DNA of 64,000 nucleotides, taken from Perkinsus chesapeaki. Taxonomy: Eukaryota > Perkinsozoa > Perkinsida > Perkinsidae. The position numbers and the translations under genes are program-made. Where the stretch lies: the NCBI GenBank assembly GCA_013115145.1, contig JAAPAO010000084.1, positions 1 to 64,000 of the forward strand, written 5' to 3'. Positions within the stretch are counted from its first letter, which is position 1. Each line of letters starts with the position of its first letter. The notes under the pieces were generated by a model. The model ran no database searches and had not been told where the DNA came from. It saw only the letters and a list, made by a program, of their open reading frames with translations. Shown piece after piece: positions 35,001-48,100 of this stretch.

Positions 35001-37079
35001 GATGCGTGTCATCGACCTTGACGCTCCGTGTTCCATCTTGGCTCGTAATGACCAGCGCTCCCAGTGAGTTGGTGAAACGGAACTCCTTCTGGCAGCCCAG
35101 GAAATAGGGGTGCATCTGGTCCCATTCCAGGAGACCATTCCGGCACGGCCGACTCCTATAGGACTTCACCGAGCTTAAGGCAGATTGACCGGCTGTAGCT
35201 TCATTGGTACCGTTCCGCAACAGGGCGTCTGTGTATATAGCGGAGACTTCAACAGCGGTACGACCAACATTCTGAATTACGATGGCGCAGTGCCTGCCAC
35301 GGAGCCATCGGCGAACAGGGATTTATGACGCCTTACGTATTGCCAGAAATCCCAGTGCATGACTGGAGGGTGTCAAGAGGCCTCTGCTCGTTATCACAGA
35401 CAGCCACGCCGCTCGAAACAACGCCCTTCCGCCCAACCCCGCTGACAGCACCAACAAGTTCGCTGTAGTCTCCACCTGGACACCTATCGTGCGTCCTCAA
35501 TTTCCAACTTAGTATCGTTGGAGCAGCAAATTGCTCCACATCAGTGGCGGCCACGAAGCCCACCCAGGCATTGCCGGGCCTCGGATCATCTTCCCCTTTG
35601 GTCACATTCGGGTGCTCATACGTCTGCACGCCATCAGCTCGTACCACCTTCGCCAAGTCGACCAATGTGTTGATAACCAGCTGACCATTAATTTCCACAC
35701 TCAGAGCCCCAACTCTGCCATTAACCCAGTTCTCCAGTGCATATAGCTGCTGGCTTCCCCCTATAAAATCAGTGGACCAGCCAGTGAAGGGTCTGTCCCA
35801 TCGGGGCTCGCCGTTCTGCACGTCGTAGCGTATCGTCACTTTATGCGTGCCATTCCTCAGCTGTGGTAAACGGTCGCCAGTCGCCTCCGCCAGCATGTTC
35901 ACAGCGTGGTCACCCGAGTTCGCCGTTTCGCCCTCATTTGCCTGCTTCGCCCACGGCACCATCACCGCAACATGATTCCAGGTCGCGTCGTTCGAACCCG
36001 CGTCAAAAAAGAAGTCAAATTCCACCGCCAAGTTTCGCGCAAAGCTGTAGCCCAACTGTCCGGCTTCCGAGCCTGCTATCTTCGCTTCCAGAGACGGCGG
36101 ACTGCCTTCATTCTGGACCACGAAAGCGAAGCCTCGGCCACCTTGTGGCATGCACCACCGTCGGCCTTCACTTGTTGGTGCCGATATCGGACAGTACAGT
36201 GAGGCGTGGAGCACCGTAAAGTAGAAAGTAGTCTCGAAGCCATAGGCGACCGCTTGCTTCTCCTTGAAAAATACACCTCCGTACCGCTCTGGTTTCGGAG
36301 ACACTAGGCGTGCACCATACACGCAGATCTAAGTGCAACGGATGTGTCCAGGGGAGGCCGAGGCCTCACCTGAGGCCTGCTATGTGGCAGAGGATCCAGG
36401 CCACCGTCCGGGACCCAATCGGTCGTTCGACATACGTACGTATACGATTTATTAACGACCTTCCCTGCCTGGGAGCTGTCCAAGTAGGCAAAGGCGTTCG
36501 GGTGTGTGGGAGGGCATGGGCCCTGATAGACGTTAATTTGCCGGGGCGCCAACGGCTCATCTGTTCTGAGAAACATGTGTATGCTATGGCTCCTGTTTTC
36601 AAGACTACGAGATTCCACTATAAATAAGCTCAAAGCTCCAGGGCAAGCTGGAGTTCAGGTGCCATCCCCATTTCTAGTATGAGAGTAACCTGGCCTTTGC
36701 CTACCCGTTATCAGTTGGTGCGGCATAGAAGCCAGTGCCAGTAGAAGGAAACGAAACGCTGACTTACCGCATCTGCTGAAAGCGGAAGTAGTCGGGTGAT
36801 CTCGGCTGCGTCCGAGAGTCGTCTATCACTTGTGCCATCGCCGTATCGTTGCAATATTCCTCTTGGAATTCCGTGGAGAAAAAGCCGATCTGAAAAGGTT
36901 AAATGAGATACTAAAAATGGCAGCTTGAATCCCACCTCGGCGTCCAGCAAGACGTGCATCCCTGTCAAACTGCCGGTCGGATCCACCCGGAAGCGATCAA
37001 TGTCGATATCGCTGCGCACGATAGTGGCGCTAATCAACAATAGGAGGATTAGGCTCCATTGGGGTAGCATAAGTAACAC
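26073..37079 (-). CDS. Giant secreted multidomain adhesin: L-type lectin, discoidin modules, LamG-like, EGF
   Basis: Signal peptide MLLMLPQWSLILLLLISATI at 37079. In order on the minus strand follow: a short Cys/Pro region (about 36630-36390), a legume-type lectin domain (36320-35400; GRGFAFVVQN, LAVEFDFFFDAG, WNHVAVMVPW), a beta-rich segment (about 35220-34910), a Cys-rich region (34700-33250) and repeated discoidin (F5/8 type C)-like modules. Nine discoidin anchor motifs were found, near 33060 (MAVDGDMSTYWSS), 32635 (YAFDGDDHTWWSA), 32150, 31695, 31075, 30105, 29530, 28750 and 27610 (ALDGSRETYWST). A LamG-like jellyroll (26860-26490; NIITLYRNGQKYG, FSGAIHSVTLLRG) and an EGF-like end (GQGVCVRN, CTCIPGYSGANCG, ending NSCMTEPR) close it. 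No C-terminal membrane segment, so it is predicted secreted. Such proteins bind glycans or surfaces in other alveolates. The exon chain was checked at several joins, not at all. Confidence 0.8.
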
Positions 37080-37184
37080 GGACGCCTTCTCATAGGCATA
37101 TAATATGCCGAGGGGCCGACCTCAAGGCGAACAACACAATTGCAATGGAAACGTAATTGTTCTGGTAAATATAGCTCCACTAGT

Positions 37185-40100
37185 TCACACGTACATCATA
37201 CCCGCCAATATCGGTACCTGCACCGGGACCAGCTGTGAACGGAGGATGGCAGCTATGGGCTTACCGAGGAGGCAATGACCGCTCCTGTTAGCCCAATCGA
37301 TCGGTCTCTCCCGTTCCACGAATCCGCTAACTTCAAGCCTTTTGACGAGTCTCCCAAGAACGCCACTGGAGAGGTCGCCGATGACTTTTCCGAGGCTCTC
37401 GCCGACATACCACCCGCAACCGGCCACCGACAGGCTTGGCATTTGGGCAGCGCGAAGACGGTTGAATTCGAGGAGCGCCTGGCTATGTCCCAGAGGAAAG
37501 GCCGGCCATGAGTCGTGGCTAATTACAGTATGGTCGGGGGGCGCGGAGATGCCAAGGACCTGAGGGACACTCAATAACAGAGAGGCTACAGAAGCGGAGC
37601 CTAATAAAGCAGGCAAGCGTTCTACTGTAGAGAGCCACAAGGCAGCTTGGACCCATTGGCGACCTACCTCTAGCGCACGGCCATAGAGCTTGTCTTTACT
37701 GGCGCCTTTCTTAGCGTAGACGGTGACCTTGGTGCCGAACTCTGGATCGATGCCCGGGAAAATCTCCGAACCGAAAGAGAATCCGAAGATCCTGATAGGG
37801 ACAATTTCGCCTAGCAGTCTACACCCTGCAGAAACTATTCCGCCAAAGCGCTCGAGTAACCTACTTTGTGAATTGGGGGCACGCGACTACAGTAACAGTA
37901 GTCGACTACAGTAACGACTACAGTAGCTTATCGCTGTATTGAGGAAAAGCGATTAAGTGATACTAGCACACAAGCAAGAGACAGACTGGGAAGGAGTGGC
38001 CACTAGGCATCTTACAGTTGCTCCTCCGCTCATTAATGGCGACCATCTCTCAAAAGTGCGCGGTTGTACGGGCACGTAAGGTGCGATAAGTCTATCCCTT
38101 GTTTTAGCAACAGCGACAGTTCAGCTCATCTACAGGTGGTCTTCCCCAGTGGGAGTCCCCACACCCACGCACCATTCGATACTCCCCGCTGAGATTGACT
38201 GATCACGTCTTACCTGCAATCCTCGCCGTTGTCAACTCCAGTCCACACACCAGCGTTCCCCTTGAAGGGCTTCTTCAACACGCCGTCCTTATGCCAGTAC
38301 AAATCCAACACCTCCACCTCCGTCACAGCTGCCAAGGCCTCTGCCGCCTCAACGCTGAGCCCCAAGAGCTCCTGACTCACCAATGGTAGGAGCTCCCCTG
38401 GAGACATCACGGACACAACCGCCTGCGCCGCAGGATCGCAGGCGATCGAGGAGACGTCCGATCGGTCCAGCAGCTGCCCTTCTTGGGAGATGGCGGGATT
38501 GCCTTCCACAAATCTGATCAGAGGATGAGCCTCAGCGGCAAAAAGTCAGTGAATGCTTGCATCTGGAAGCAGGCGGGGTGGGTTAATAACAGAGTAGATT
38601 GAATTTAACATTATCCTTGCACTTCAAGTGCAATAGGGCCTTGGAAAGCCAGGCGAGAATCTTTGTGTGCTACATGAAGTCGGAATATCTCATATGGGCG
38701 TACAAAGCAGACATGACAAGCTACCGGATCTCACCTAGCCAGGTCCTTCTCCAGCCTTTCATAGCCGCCTTTAACAGTCCACACTCTACCGCCAGTAGCA
38801 ACGGACCGCCTCAGGAACTCATCGACATCCACCGGCAAGTCGAGCTTGAGATCTCCCGCCGGTGCTGCACTACTCGGACGAAGCGTGTCCAGGAAAGGCC
38901 CCTGAGATGCGTGAAATTTCCAAGAAAACCGTATCGCCAGTTGACTGACCCAGAGAACGGATCGGCGCCACCGCTCGGTAGTGTAGGCATGCGGGACACA
39001 GCTACGCAAACTGACGTCACTTGCGGCAGCTCCACATTGTGAAGCAGCGAATACGTCGGCGAATCTTCGGGCAGCCCATCTCGAGAACCTCCGGTTAACC
39101 TACCAGAGGGAGTTAGAGAGGAGACAATTGAATGCGAAAAAACAAGGCTTTCGGCTTGGAGCGTGTACAACTGCTAATAACCTCATATAGCAACTTTTAG
39201 TTAAATGGTACACATGAATACACGGCGCGTGACGAATTTGTGATTGAAAATAATTTTCCTCACCGAAGTATCGAGCCCTATCGAACTTAGTGAGGTATGG
39301 TAAATGGTGGTTTGGTTCCTCGCGAAAGTAGGCTGTTGAACACTGTGATACTCTTTCCGGCCAGGGCGCCTAGAGCGCTCTTCAAGCCATGCCGCGAAGA
39401 ATAACAAAAATAAGTCGAAGTGAATGCTACAATAATGAAGTGCTGCTCAAAGTGCTGTACCGATAAGCCCTCCACTCACAAAAGACTGTATAGAGTCCTC
39501 CGTCCTCGTGCTCCCCTTCGGCCAGAATGGCTCCAGTATGCACTCCGGCGCATATCGTATGGAATCGACAAACCTAGGTATTTGTGTCAGTGAGCTCATG
39601 GACTTCCCGATCAGCCATCGACTGGAGTTCTCTATGTGGCCGGGTATGATATCGGAGTCTGGCACCTAATCCACAGAGGCGTGCAATTATCGAGGTGCTG
39701 CGAGAATCAGGATTCAAGTCGAATACCAGAATAGCTGCCGAATGGATGCATACATATTCACTAATGATTAATGGTAGTGGGATTTCTACCAAAGAAAACA
39801 TACTTTCTACGAACTGTTTTCTTGGTTGCAGTCGGCTCTGGCGGCATTAAAACCCTTGTGGCGACTCGACGGTAAAGATCTCCCCCTCAACTGAGGAAGG
39901 TAGCGATGCATCCAAACAGTTCCGAGTTCCCTGTGATACATCCCTCCACCGAGTCTACCATGAAAGAGAAGCCTGGCAGGCCCAACGTAACAGAGACCAC
40001 TGGCGTGAGAAAGCCCCCTGCTGCCTTACATCGATCAGCTTGAGCAGACTTAGGCATTCATTTCGGCCATGTTGCTTGCTAGAGCGAAACTCACAATCAT

Positions 40101-40245
40101 GGCCCACCGGTCCCCGTGAACTCGGCACCTCATACAGCTCCACCTTGCCTCGAGGAAGAGTCTCTGCGAGCGAGGCAGCGGCCGCCATTCCCGACAATCG
40201 ATGAGAGGCCGAGGCCACCACCCTCACCAGAGGATAGGACGCCAT
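37185..40245 (-). CDS. Protoporphyrinogen oxidase-like flavoprotein
   Basis: PPOX oxidises protoporphyrinogen IX to protoporphyrin IX, the penultimate step of heme synthesis. The C-terminal part shows ISHDSWPAFPLGHSQALLEF and MPSLSVAGCGWYVGESLGKV with SGVLGRL, matching the family's pattern of MPQY-x2-GH, then LAG-x2-Y-x-G and SG. RIFGFSFGSEIFPGIDPE (about 37790) matches the FPG motif strand, and VWTVKGGYERLEKDL (about 38750) the central GG loop. The N-terminus reads SGMAAAASLAETLPRGKVEL with YE, as in FAD-binding amine-oxidase folds. However, the expected GxGxxG just before it is replaced by VASASHRLSG, and the usual DCI near the C-terminus is KVI. It may be divergent or misread at the first exon. 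Six or more exons; ends provisional. Confidence 0.6.
37886..37926. repeat. Short GACTACAGTAAC repeat
   Basis: The motif GACTACAGTA occurs three times with a reverse-oriented piece between, in an intron of the PPOX-like gene. Confidence 0.5.
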
Positions 40246-40386
40246 CAGAACTGACAAAACCTAGACGGCTTGAAAGACTGAACACAAAACATCAAAGGGG
40301 TTAGTAAGAACACCGATAATATTGTAAAGCATGCATCAAGCTTGGATTCTCTTTTCCATTTGCCCAGAAAGGCGTCATGCCTCGCC

Positions 40387-43300
40387 TCACCCATTGCTTA
40401 GAGAGCGCTTGCGATAAGATGGCTGGAAGCCCGACGCATTCTCCAAAACCACCAAGTTCATCTCCTTCAAAGAAATCTCCTTTGTCTCGGTTTCCGTCTC
40501 GCTCTCATAAATCGTCACCAGAACCTGTCCCACATCAGACCTCCTCCTCACCCTCCACACTTACGTTCCATCGCTGCTCCTCTCCTGCTTCGATCGGGCC
40601 GCTCTTAATGATCCCGTCCAGACCGTTGTACCTACCGACAATCCCCACGACCAGGCCAAGCCGCCTTCCTCCCTACTCGACCCTTCTCAGGCCTTTCAAT
40701 CGAACCACGGCACCAACATGGAGGGGAGTTTCCTCCGAGCCTTTCCGGAAAGTCCTCCGGTCATCTGCTGGAACCACTTTATTATGCCGCCACGACAAGG
40801 CTGACACAGGAACAGTTGTCTGAGGCATTTGCGTAGGCAATAATTAGCTAAGTCGAATCAACCAAGTTGGGCAATAAGATCGCATTTTCCGTAGAGGGCA
40901 TGTACGTGTTGATATACAGCAGAGGGAGAGCATGATCCCACCGATGTTAAAGTTGCAACAGCCAACGCTAAATGGCTGACCTACCTGTTGCGATGCGCCG
41001 GGGGCAGATACATCTTAGCGTAACGCCATTGCTAGCCTCATCCTCCCCCTTATATCTGATCGAACCTAATTCCTCACTAACACCACCAGGCATCACCTCA
41101 GCCCCTTTCTCCTTCTATAAGCAAACAAGCACCCTCCCAGCAAAAGCAGCTTCACCACCACTATCACAGCCACAACCTGACCAGATGAATTCAGAGGTAC
41201 CTTACCACCAAGCCCTACCACTCCCCCATTCCCCCCGTCGCTGCCCTCTTCGACAGCAGACTCCTCCTCTATCCGCACCGCAGCAGCCGTCGGGCCACTT
41301 GTCACGTTCACCCAAAGTGTGTCCGGCACCGTTGCTCCGTTGGAGTCCTGAGCCATGCCTTTCCCGTTCCCTCCGACTTATCGGCCTACTAATGTCCTCC
41401 TCAGCACTATCAATAACTCCCTAGTAGCACTCACGTCATCCCTAACCGCCCTCAGCCATCGTACAGCTGCCACCCTCTCACTTTGGTAGAAGGTCTCTAC
41501 GGCCACCACCACTATTAAACTTTCCCCTGGGACCTGAGGAACTCGTCGATGTATCACTATCAAGACATAAAAGACACATCCACGAAAGCGTGAAGTAATG
41601 GCAATTATTCTTCCTCAAAAAGCATGCACTTGAGCTCGCCGAAGCCACTATAAAGCTCAAGAGGGAGTAACGATGAGCCTCTATCGACTAAGTATATCCT
41701 ACCTCCCCAATAGGCGCCTCAGTTGTCGCCGCCACCGGTGCTCGGCTCCCCCCTTCACAAGAATCACAGCTAACTCTGCACGCTGTCCTCATAAGCTCCC
41801 CCATGTTAGCATCGTCACAGGCAGCCGACACTCCAATGAGCTGCGCCGTGGCAGCGCAGGTGTCCAGTAACGCCCCTCCCAATCTCAGCACCGACTCTTG
41901 GACCAAGTAGGCATCTTGGTCTTCGCACAAGCCGGAGTCATGCAACAGGGAGGGAGCAGTGGGCGGCGCTACTGTAGTCGTCTGAGAGGATGGAATCACA
42001 GAAGAGTACTCCACAGAACACATCAAGAAGAAAGACCAGTGTGAAGTCGGCCAGGACGTATTCGGCCAGGAATACATACAGGAATAATAATTTTTGTTCA
42101 GCACTTCGTCACTTTTGCCAATCTCGCAGTAAGACACTCGACGATGCCAACAAAGCGTAATATTAGTTCCCCCGCCAACTAAATTCCTACGATATCTCCG
42201 CACTAGGTATATTTTCCGATCCTCAATCAACTCATTTCCCTAGGCATAAGTTACCAGCCCCCCCCTTACCGTCCCCGGTGCCACAGTTGTACTAGTAACC
42301 TGCATTCTCCTCCTCCTTCTCCTTCTGCTGTCCCTCACCTCAACAGATACCTGCATTCTCCCTAACATGACCAACCAATTGCCATCCCCTCTACCCTAGC
42401 CCCATCTGTTATCTCCAGTATCTCCATCACAGCATCCTTCACCCCCCTCAAAATGCTCTCTTCCTCCCCACCAACCAACTCCCCGTACATCGTCACCTCG
42501 CCACTGACCCTGGCTCGCTCCACCACATCCGGCCTCGCCGTCGTCGTAACAATAGCCCACATATCGAACGGTGTCGTCGCGGTGGTCGATGCCGGCGGGA
42601 AGCAGCTCTCGGCCGCCAGGGCGTTCGAGGACAGCGCTACCTCCGAAACCCCCTCAGGTAGAAGCACCCTAACCACTCCCGCTTCCCGCCACACCGCAAC
42701 CTGAAGCACTAAAGATTCCACATGCGTCTGGTGTCCCACAACTACTGTCTCCTGGTCACAACGACCATTACAGTGACATATCTTGAACTCGCCACACTGT
42801 GACACCGTGACGCCATCCCACCGATGCCAGAACTGAGCTTCTCTAGTCGGAGGAGTATCCCCGAAAGGGTAGAAAGCATCCGGAGCTCCAGCCTGCAGGA
42901 GGGGTGCACACTAGCTCACAAACCACTAACAAAAGAAGCTCTTGACTCGGAATAGCACAGATGAAGTGAGAGTCGACTATTAGTGAAATTACGAAGAGTA
43001 TTTTATGAAGGGCAAACGCACATAACACTACAGAACATACTGGAGCGAATGATTGTCCACAATAGCTCAGGAACAATGAAAGGAGAGTTAAGGATGCTGA
43101 CCGATACCGACGAATGGTGAGACGCTTGGTTATGCTGGAAGTTCCGGAATGATTGCAGATAGGCCTATATAGCACTACCTAGGCATTCGCTACATATATA
43201 CGCCTATATGGTCCCATTTATTCCAAGAGTACCACTTCCTCCCACTCCAACCCCTCAACTCCTCGTATCTGCTGTCCTGTGCAGCTACTTGATCGATACA

Positions 43301-44229
43301 CTAGCTTCAGCCTAGCCTCTCCTCCAGTATCCAAGCCCACTCCTGTGAGCTCGATACCGAAGGCCTCAGACAGCTGAAACCACAACGTCACCATCCACCC
43401 CAAACCCGCGTGTTGGCATGGAGATAAGGTGTCCAGGAAATTCGACAAAACTTCGGCAGACCCTGTGACCTCCTAGTTCCCCGGGCCCCGAGAGTATCTC
43501 AGAAGTTCAGATGAGGGAGCCTTCAGCCACCACCTGTCCCCACCCTACCTCAACACTGAAATTCCTATACAGTCCGACGTCCCTGCCGAGCTCGAACGGC
43601 CCTCCGCTGTACTTTCTGAAGTACTCTCCATAACAGGTACAATGGCAATCATAGCCACTAGCCGTCGCCTGAGTGCATGTCAGCGATGCGGCGCCATGCA
43701 CCCTGTCCCAGCAGACCAGGCCGTCCTCCCCGGGAGCCTCATCTCGACGGCACCGATCGCTGCATTCATTCAACGGATCTCCACACGTTTCTGGACAGAA
43801 CTTGCCAACAGGCACCACCGGCTCGACGCCTTGGGCATGCGTGCAGCCATACCGACTTTTCGCAGATTCGCAGCTACCAGTGCCCTCGAACCCGCCATAC
43901 ACCACCGATAGCATCCCAGTATGATCCGGACATCCTCTCAAGCACGCCGACATCCCCAAATCCATCTGATCTGGCGGGCTGCACCCCGGTATCCAGTTGC
44001 ACGGGAAGTCCTCATTAAGGCAGTAGGTCGCCGTGGCACATGCGTAAGGCGGCGATTGGTCCTCGCAACCCAACAGGCACTGAGCATCGTCCTGACCAGG
44101 GCACAGCTCCGTCTGGCTCTTCACGCACTTCTTCTGGACATTCGAACACACCAATGGTATGGTGTGTGTGGCATTGGTGGAGACCGAACACTGGTCATCT
44201 GACAGACACCTAAGAGCGTATTTGCACAA
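40387..44229 (-). CDS. Type I membrane Cys-rich protein with ShKT-like motifs (5' end unresolved)
   Basis: The extracellular part begins in a Cys-rich run (CLSDDQCSVS, KSQTELCPGQDDAQCLLGC, GKFCPETCGDPLNECSDRC). Downstream exons include ICHCNGRCDQETVVVGHQTH (about 42780) and ACDDANMGELMRTACRVSCD (about 41800), the latter close to ShKT domains. A transmembrane segment VVAVIVVVKLLLLGGCLFAY (about 41170-41110) is followed by RRRKG and a cytoplasmic tail. The tail joins RWN to VLVTIYESETETETKEI across a 40-nt GTAAGT intron at about 40544-40583 and ends KRSLSNG and stop at 40387. It is a likely surface receptor or adhesin next to the giant secreted adhesin. Signal peptide exon not found; the start lies at or upstream of 44229. 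Confidence 0.6.
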
Positions 44230-45198
44230 TCAATTTGAAATGCAATTCTTCATCCCACAAATGCCTCTATCGGGTTTTCAATATCAGCCATGGCAACACA
44301 CTATAACTACTTCACTTCCGTCTACGTGAACAACTCTACGCCTCTAGATGATGGTAGCGAATAGGTTCACCATTACCGCAGCTACTGAGATGCGCTAGTA
44401 GCACAGCGCTATAGCGTCCTTGGATTCTTTACAAAAAACGATTCAGCAATGTTACGGCACTTGTGAAGTGATCATCAATCTTCGTGCGTTCTTCAGGGAA
44501 CACGGAGGACGGAAGGGCGGCATTCGCCGAGAGCGTCGAGAGCTCCGCACCAATCCGTATATTCCTACATCATGTGCTGATTTCTTCTTCTTGTTCTTCA
44601 AACCACTACAGCATTTCCCAGGCAGGTTTCCGGCATACGCAATGTTATTCCCGACCATATTCGTCGGATATTGCACATGGCCGCATCGAGCGAATGCGTG
44701 CTGGTCGGAAATAATTGTGTCGCGCCAGATATTTGCTCGCGGTCCCTCGGAAATAACAGTGCGCATGTCGGAAACATGCCCGGCGGGAAATGCTCTAGTA
44801 CTCGGATCAGCCGATCCTCTCACAAATAGCTTTGGCCTCACTATTGAACTACATCTAGTTTATTATTTAGAGCATTGTATGTACAACCTAAACTTGACGT
44901 TCCTGCGTGACCAATCATAACCAAGCCGCCCATTTCCCTCAGGGGAATCCCGTGCTCTATCCCCTCCTTTCTACTACCTCTCACATTCCCCCAAAGACCG
45001 CAGTTCTACATTCCTGCAAGTTCCGCTGCCCTGACTTCCCGCCAGCCCTAACAGTACCGCCCATCCCATCACGCTTGGACTCATAGGGGCCAAAAGGCTG
45101 CTGCCATCATGGACACAATCTAAAACCCAAATACCCCACTCTCGCCAACTCAACCCCCCTCAAACAGAGCTACATCCGCCCCCTTCACACAAAGCTTT
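44230..45198. other. Intergenic or 5' region, no gene assigned
   Basis: Overlapping ORFs on both strands at 44420-44920 lack motifs. The missing first exon of the minus-strand Cys-rich gene could lie here. Confidence 0.35.
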
Positions 45199-48100
45199 TC
45201 ATGTCTTCTTCGACGCCGCTGCTGCTGCCGCCTTCTTCCTTTGCTTCTTCAGCTGTTTCTCTATTATCTGCTCGCTGTTATACCTGCCCATCCAACAGTA
45301 ACGTCTTACCCTTCTTAATAGGGGAATGCAAATAGTACTAATGTGAATAATCCGGCAGAAGATCTACTCACTACGACGAAATAAAATGAAAATATGGATA
45401 AGACCCTGCCAGCAGCAGCCCTACTTCACATGTTTCCTGTTCCACACATCATCATCAGCTCCACCATGGCCCTGACCACTAGCTCGCTTCTCATCAAAGC
45501 TGCCATCATCTTCTTCCTACCAACCCAGTCTCCCCTCCCCCCGCCGACCCTCTCCTACTACTACCTCCCCGTCATCATTCGCCATATCATCCTGCTCCTG
45601 CTGCTGCAGCTGCCCCTCAGTAGCCTTCACTCGTATCAGCCCAGACTGCATGTCCGCTATCTTATCCAACAGACGGTCCTCGAACGAGCTGCCTCCAGCT
45701 GCCTCCACCACCCTCTTGTTCGTCGCCGTGGTGGCCTCCCATCCAGTCAGCGATATCAGCTTCGACAGCTTCAGCTCCACTTGGGACAGTATCTCCTCTA
45801 CAGAATCATCGATCACATCCCCCTGACCCTCCCCGTCCAAGTCGACCGCCTCAAGCTTCCCAGCCAAATGAAAGACACCTACAGGGGGACAGATTGCACA
45901 ATCCCCCGTTCTCTGCGCCACTCACCAGCGTTCACATCTACTATCATCTTCGCCAGCCTCTCATACTTAGCCTTATTCCTCTCAGCTTTAACCCCTGCCT
46001 CCGTCAGCCGTGTCTCGAGGTCCTCCACCACCTAACTCAAATACCTTCCTGCCTTTCCCATTTCCCCACTCAAGCCGATAAATTTTCCGTTCCTCCTCAA
46101 CATTGGTATCAGATACCATCACAGGATGCCCCAAAAAGAAGTGAACTTGATCTTTCCTTTTCAACCAGGAGCGTATTTTCTATTGCACACCATTTGCAAG
46201 GCCGATCTACACATTTCTGTGAGGCTAGATAGCTCCCTGATTCATAGAAGATACTATGTACACCTTGCCACGCTGCCTTGACCTTCCCCTCCACCTCACC
46301 TGTCGTCGCCCCGCTCCCCCCGTCACAGAGAACTTCAAGTCATCCACCTTCCTCTTCAAACTACTATAACCATCAATCAGCGAATTGATCTTGGCCTGAT
46401 AATCGTTCGTCAAATTCAGCAAGTTGGCCTGGGTATCTTCTTGATTCAAGAACTTCTGAATAACCTCGTTAACATCGCTGACGCCAGTCGCCTCCTTTAT
46501 CCTCCTAAAGGCATCCTCATAATCGTTCATCCTTTGCCGCTCCTCTTCCGCTTCTCCATGAGTGATCCCCGATGCCACATCAGCCAATGCACTCGTAGTT
46601 TTCAGAGCTAGCTCTCCCGCCTTATCCAAATCCTGCTGCTGCCTCAACATCCTCTCCCTCTGCTCCAACCTATGGTTCATCTCCACACGTTGCTGGACCA
46701 ACGCCTTTTTTTCGTGCACTTCCTGATCACAAATTCTCTTTCTCTTATCCCTTAACGATAATCAGCGCAATAGTAACCTATATATCAGGTACTCACTTAT
46801 CAGTTCATATGATACGTCTTTGGAAAACGCACCCTCTTCTTCAAAGGGGATGGCGAGATTACACACAAACGAGAAATCTATTCCGAATGAACAACCGTCG
46901 CCCCACTTGGCATCGCATATTTCACTGCGCCACGAAATTAATCTGCCCTATTTTACCTTATCCCTCTGATTCCTCTCCTCCATAACACCTTGCTCAAACC
47001 TATGCAACTCCGCCTGTGCCATCTCCTTCGCATGATAAGCGTCATGAGACAACAACAGCAGCTCCTCATAGTCGTGCTCCTTTGACTTCAAAGTACCTAA
47101 TCAAAGTGCCAAGATATATAGCTGTATACTCCAACAAAATACAACTAGCAGAACGGTACCTTCCAACGGTAGCCCCGATGCATAGGCAGGAACAGGTAAG
47201 CTCCCAGTTACGAATAAGTTAGTTTTAACAACAACAACGACAACAGTGCATTGGTAACGCTAAGTCACCGAGGGTGACTTTCATCGAGTACGTTCTATGC
47301 TATATGAGCAGAATACATAGTATGTGAAGGAAAGGGAATAGAAAGTATTAGAGATCTCAGAAATGCTAAGCTAGTTACCCTAAATGTTATGTACACAAAT
47401 GTATGCTGTTAGACTAGCACTACAGCGAGAAAGAATTTACCACTTCTGAGACCTCATAATGGTGACTACAGAAATCCTCCTACGTTCCACAGCCTGCAGT
47501 TGATTATCAAAATTAATCCTCTCCTCTTGAAGCCTCCTAAGGATCTGCTCATACGTCCTCTTGATCGACTGAGCTTCATTGAACCTGCCAAACAACTTCC
47601 CTCCCCCCCCACTATCCACCATTCCTACTTCACCAACGTCTTGTCCAAGCGATTCTCGAGAACCCTGATCTGTCGCATCTGTGGCGAATTGTCCGATGTA
47701 GGCTTCTTAGCATCAGCGCTCATCTCCCGGACCTGCTCGGCTGGAGTCCCCCATCCTCTATCCACCTAGCCTAACCTTGTCTGCTAGCTCAGCAACAAGC
47801 TTCTCCTTCTTGCTGTTAGCATCGACCACGGCATCCAGTTTATTCTTAGATGTATTCAATTCAGTCGTCTTGCTCTCTAGCTGTTTCTCAACGCTCTTGG
47901 GGACCTCAGTCCTAAGCTGGGCAATCTGACTCCTAAGGCTGCGATTCTCCTCCTTCATCTGCCGAATGATCTCCTTGTTCTGTTTTATATTGAGCTGAGC
48001 CGTCTCGTAGGTGGCCTTCCGCTCTCCCTCTGAGACACGGTAACTTCTCTAAGCTCTTTTAAATCCAACCGCTCTCCAATTCAATGCTTTACTAGATTAT

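Noticed and set aside
40544-40559. Apparent 16-nt micro-intron in the membrane Cys-rich gene
   Set aside because: A longer 40-nt intron with a strong GTAAGT donor shares the same acceptor and also restores the frame, so no micro-intron is needed.
40377-40823. Plus-strand Ser/Pro-rich ORF of 148 codons
   Set aside because: It is antisense to the cytoplasmic-tail exons of the membrane Cys-rich gene, which have proper splice sites.
45394-46035. Plus-strand 213-codon Leu/Ser-rich ORF
   Set aside because: Antisense shadow of the coiled-coil docking-complex exons.
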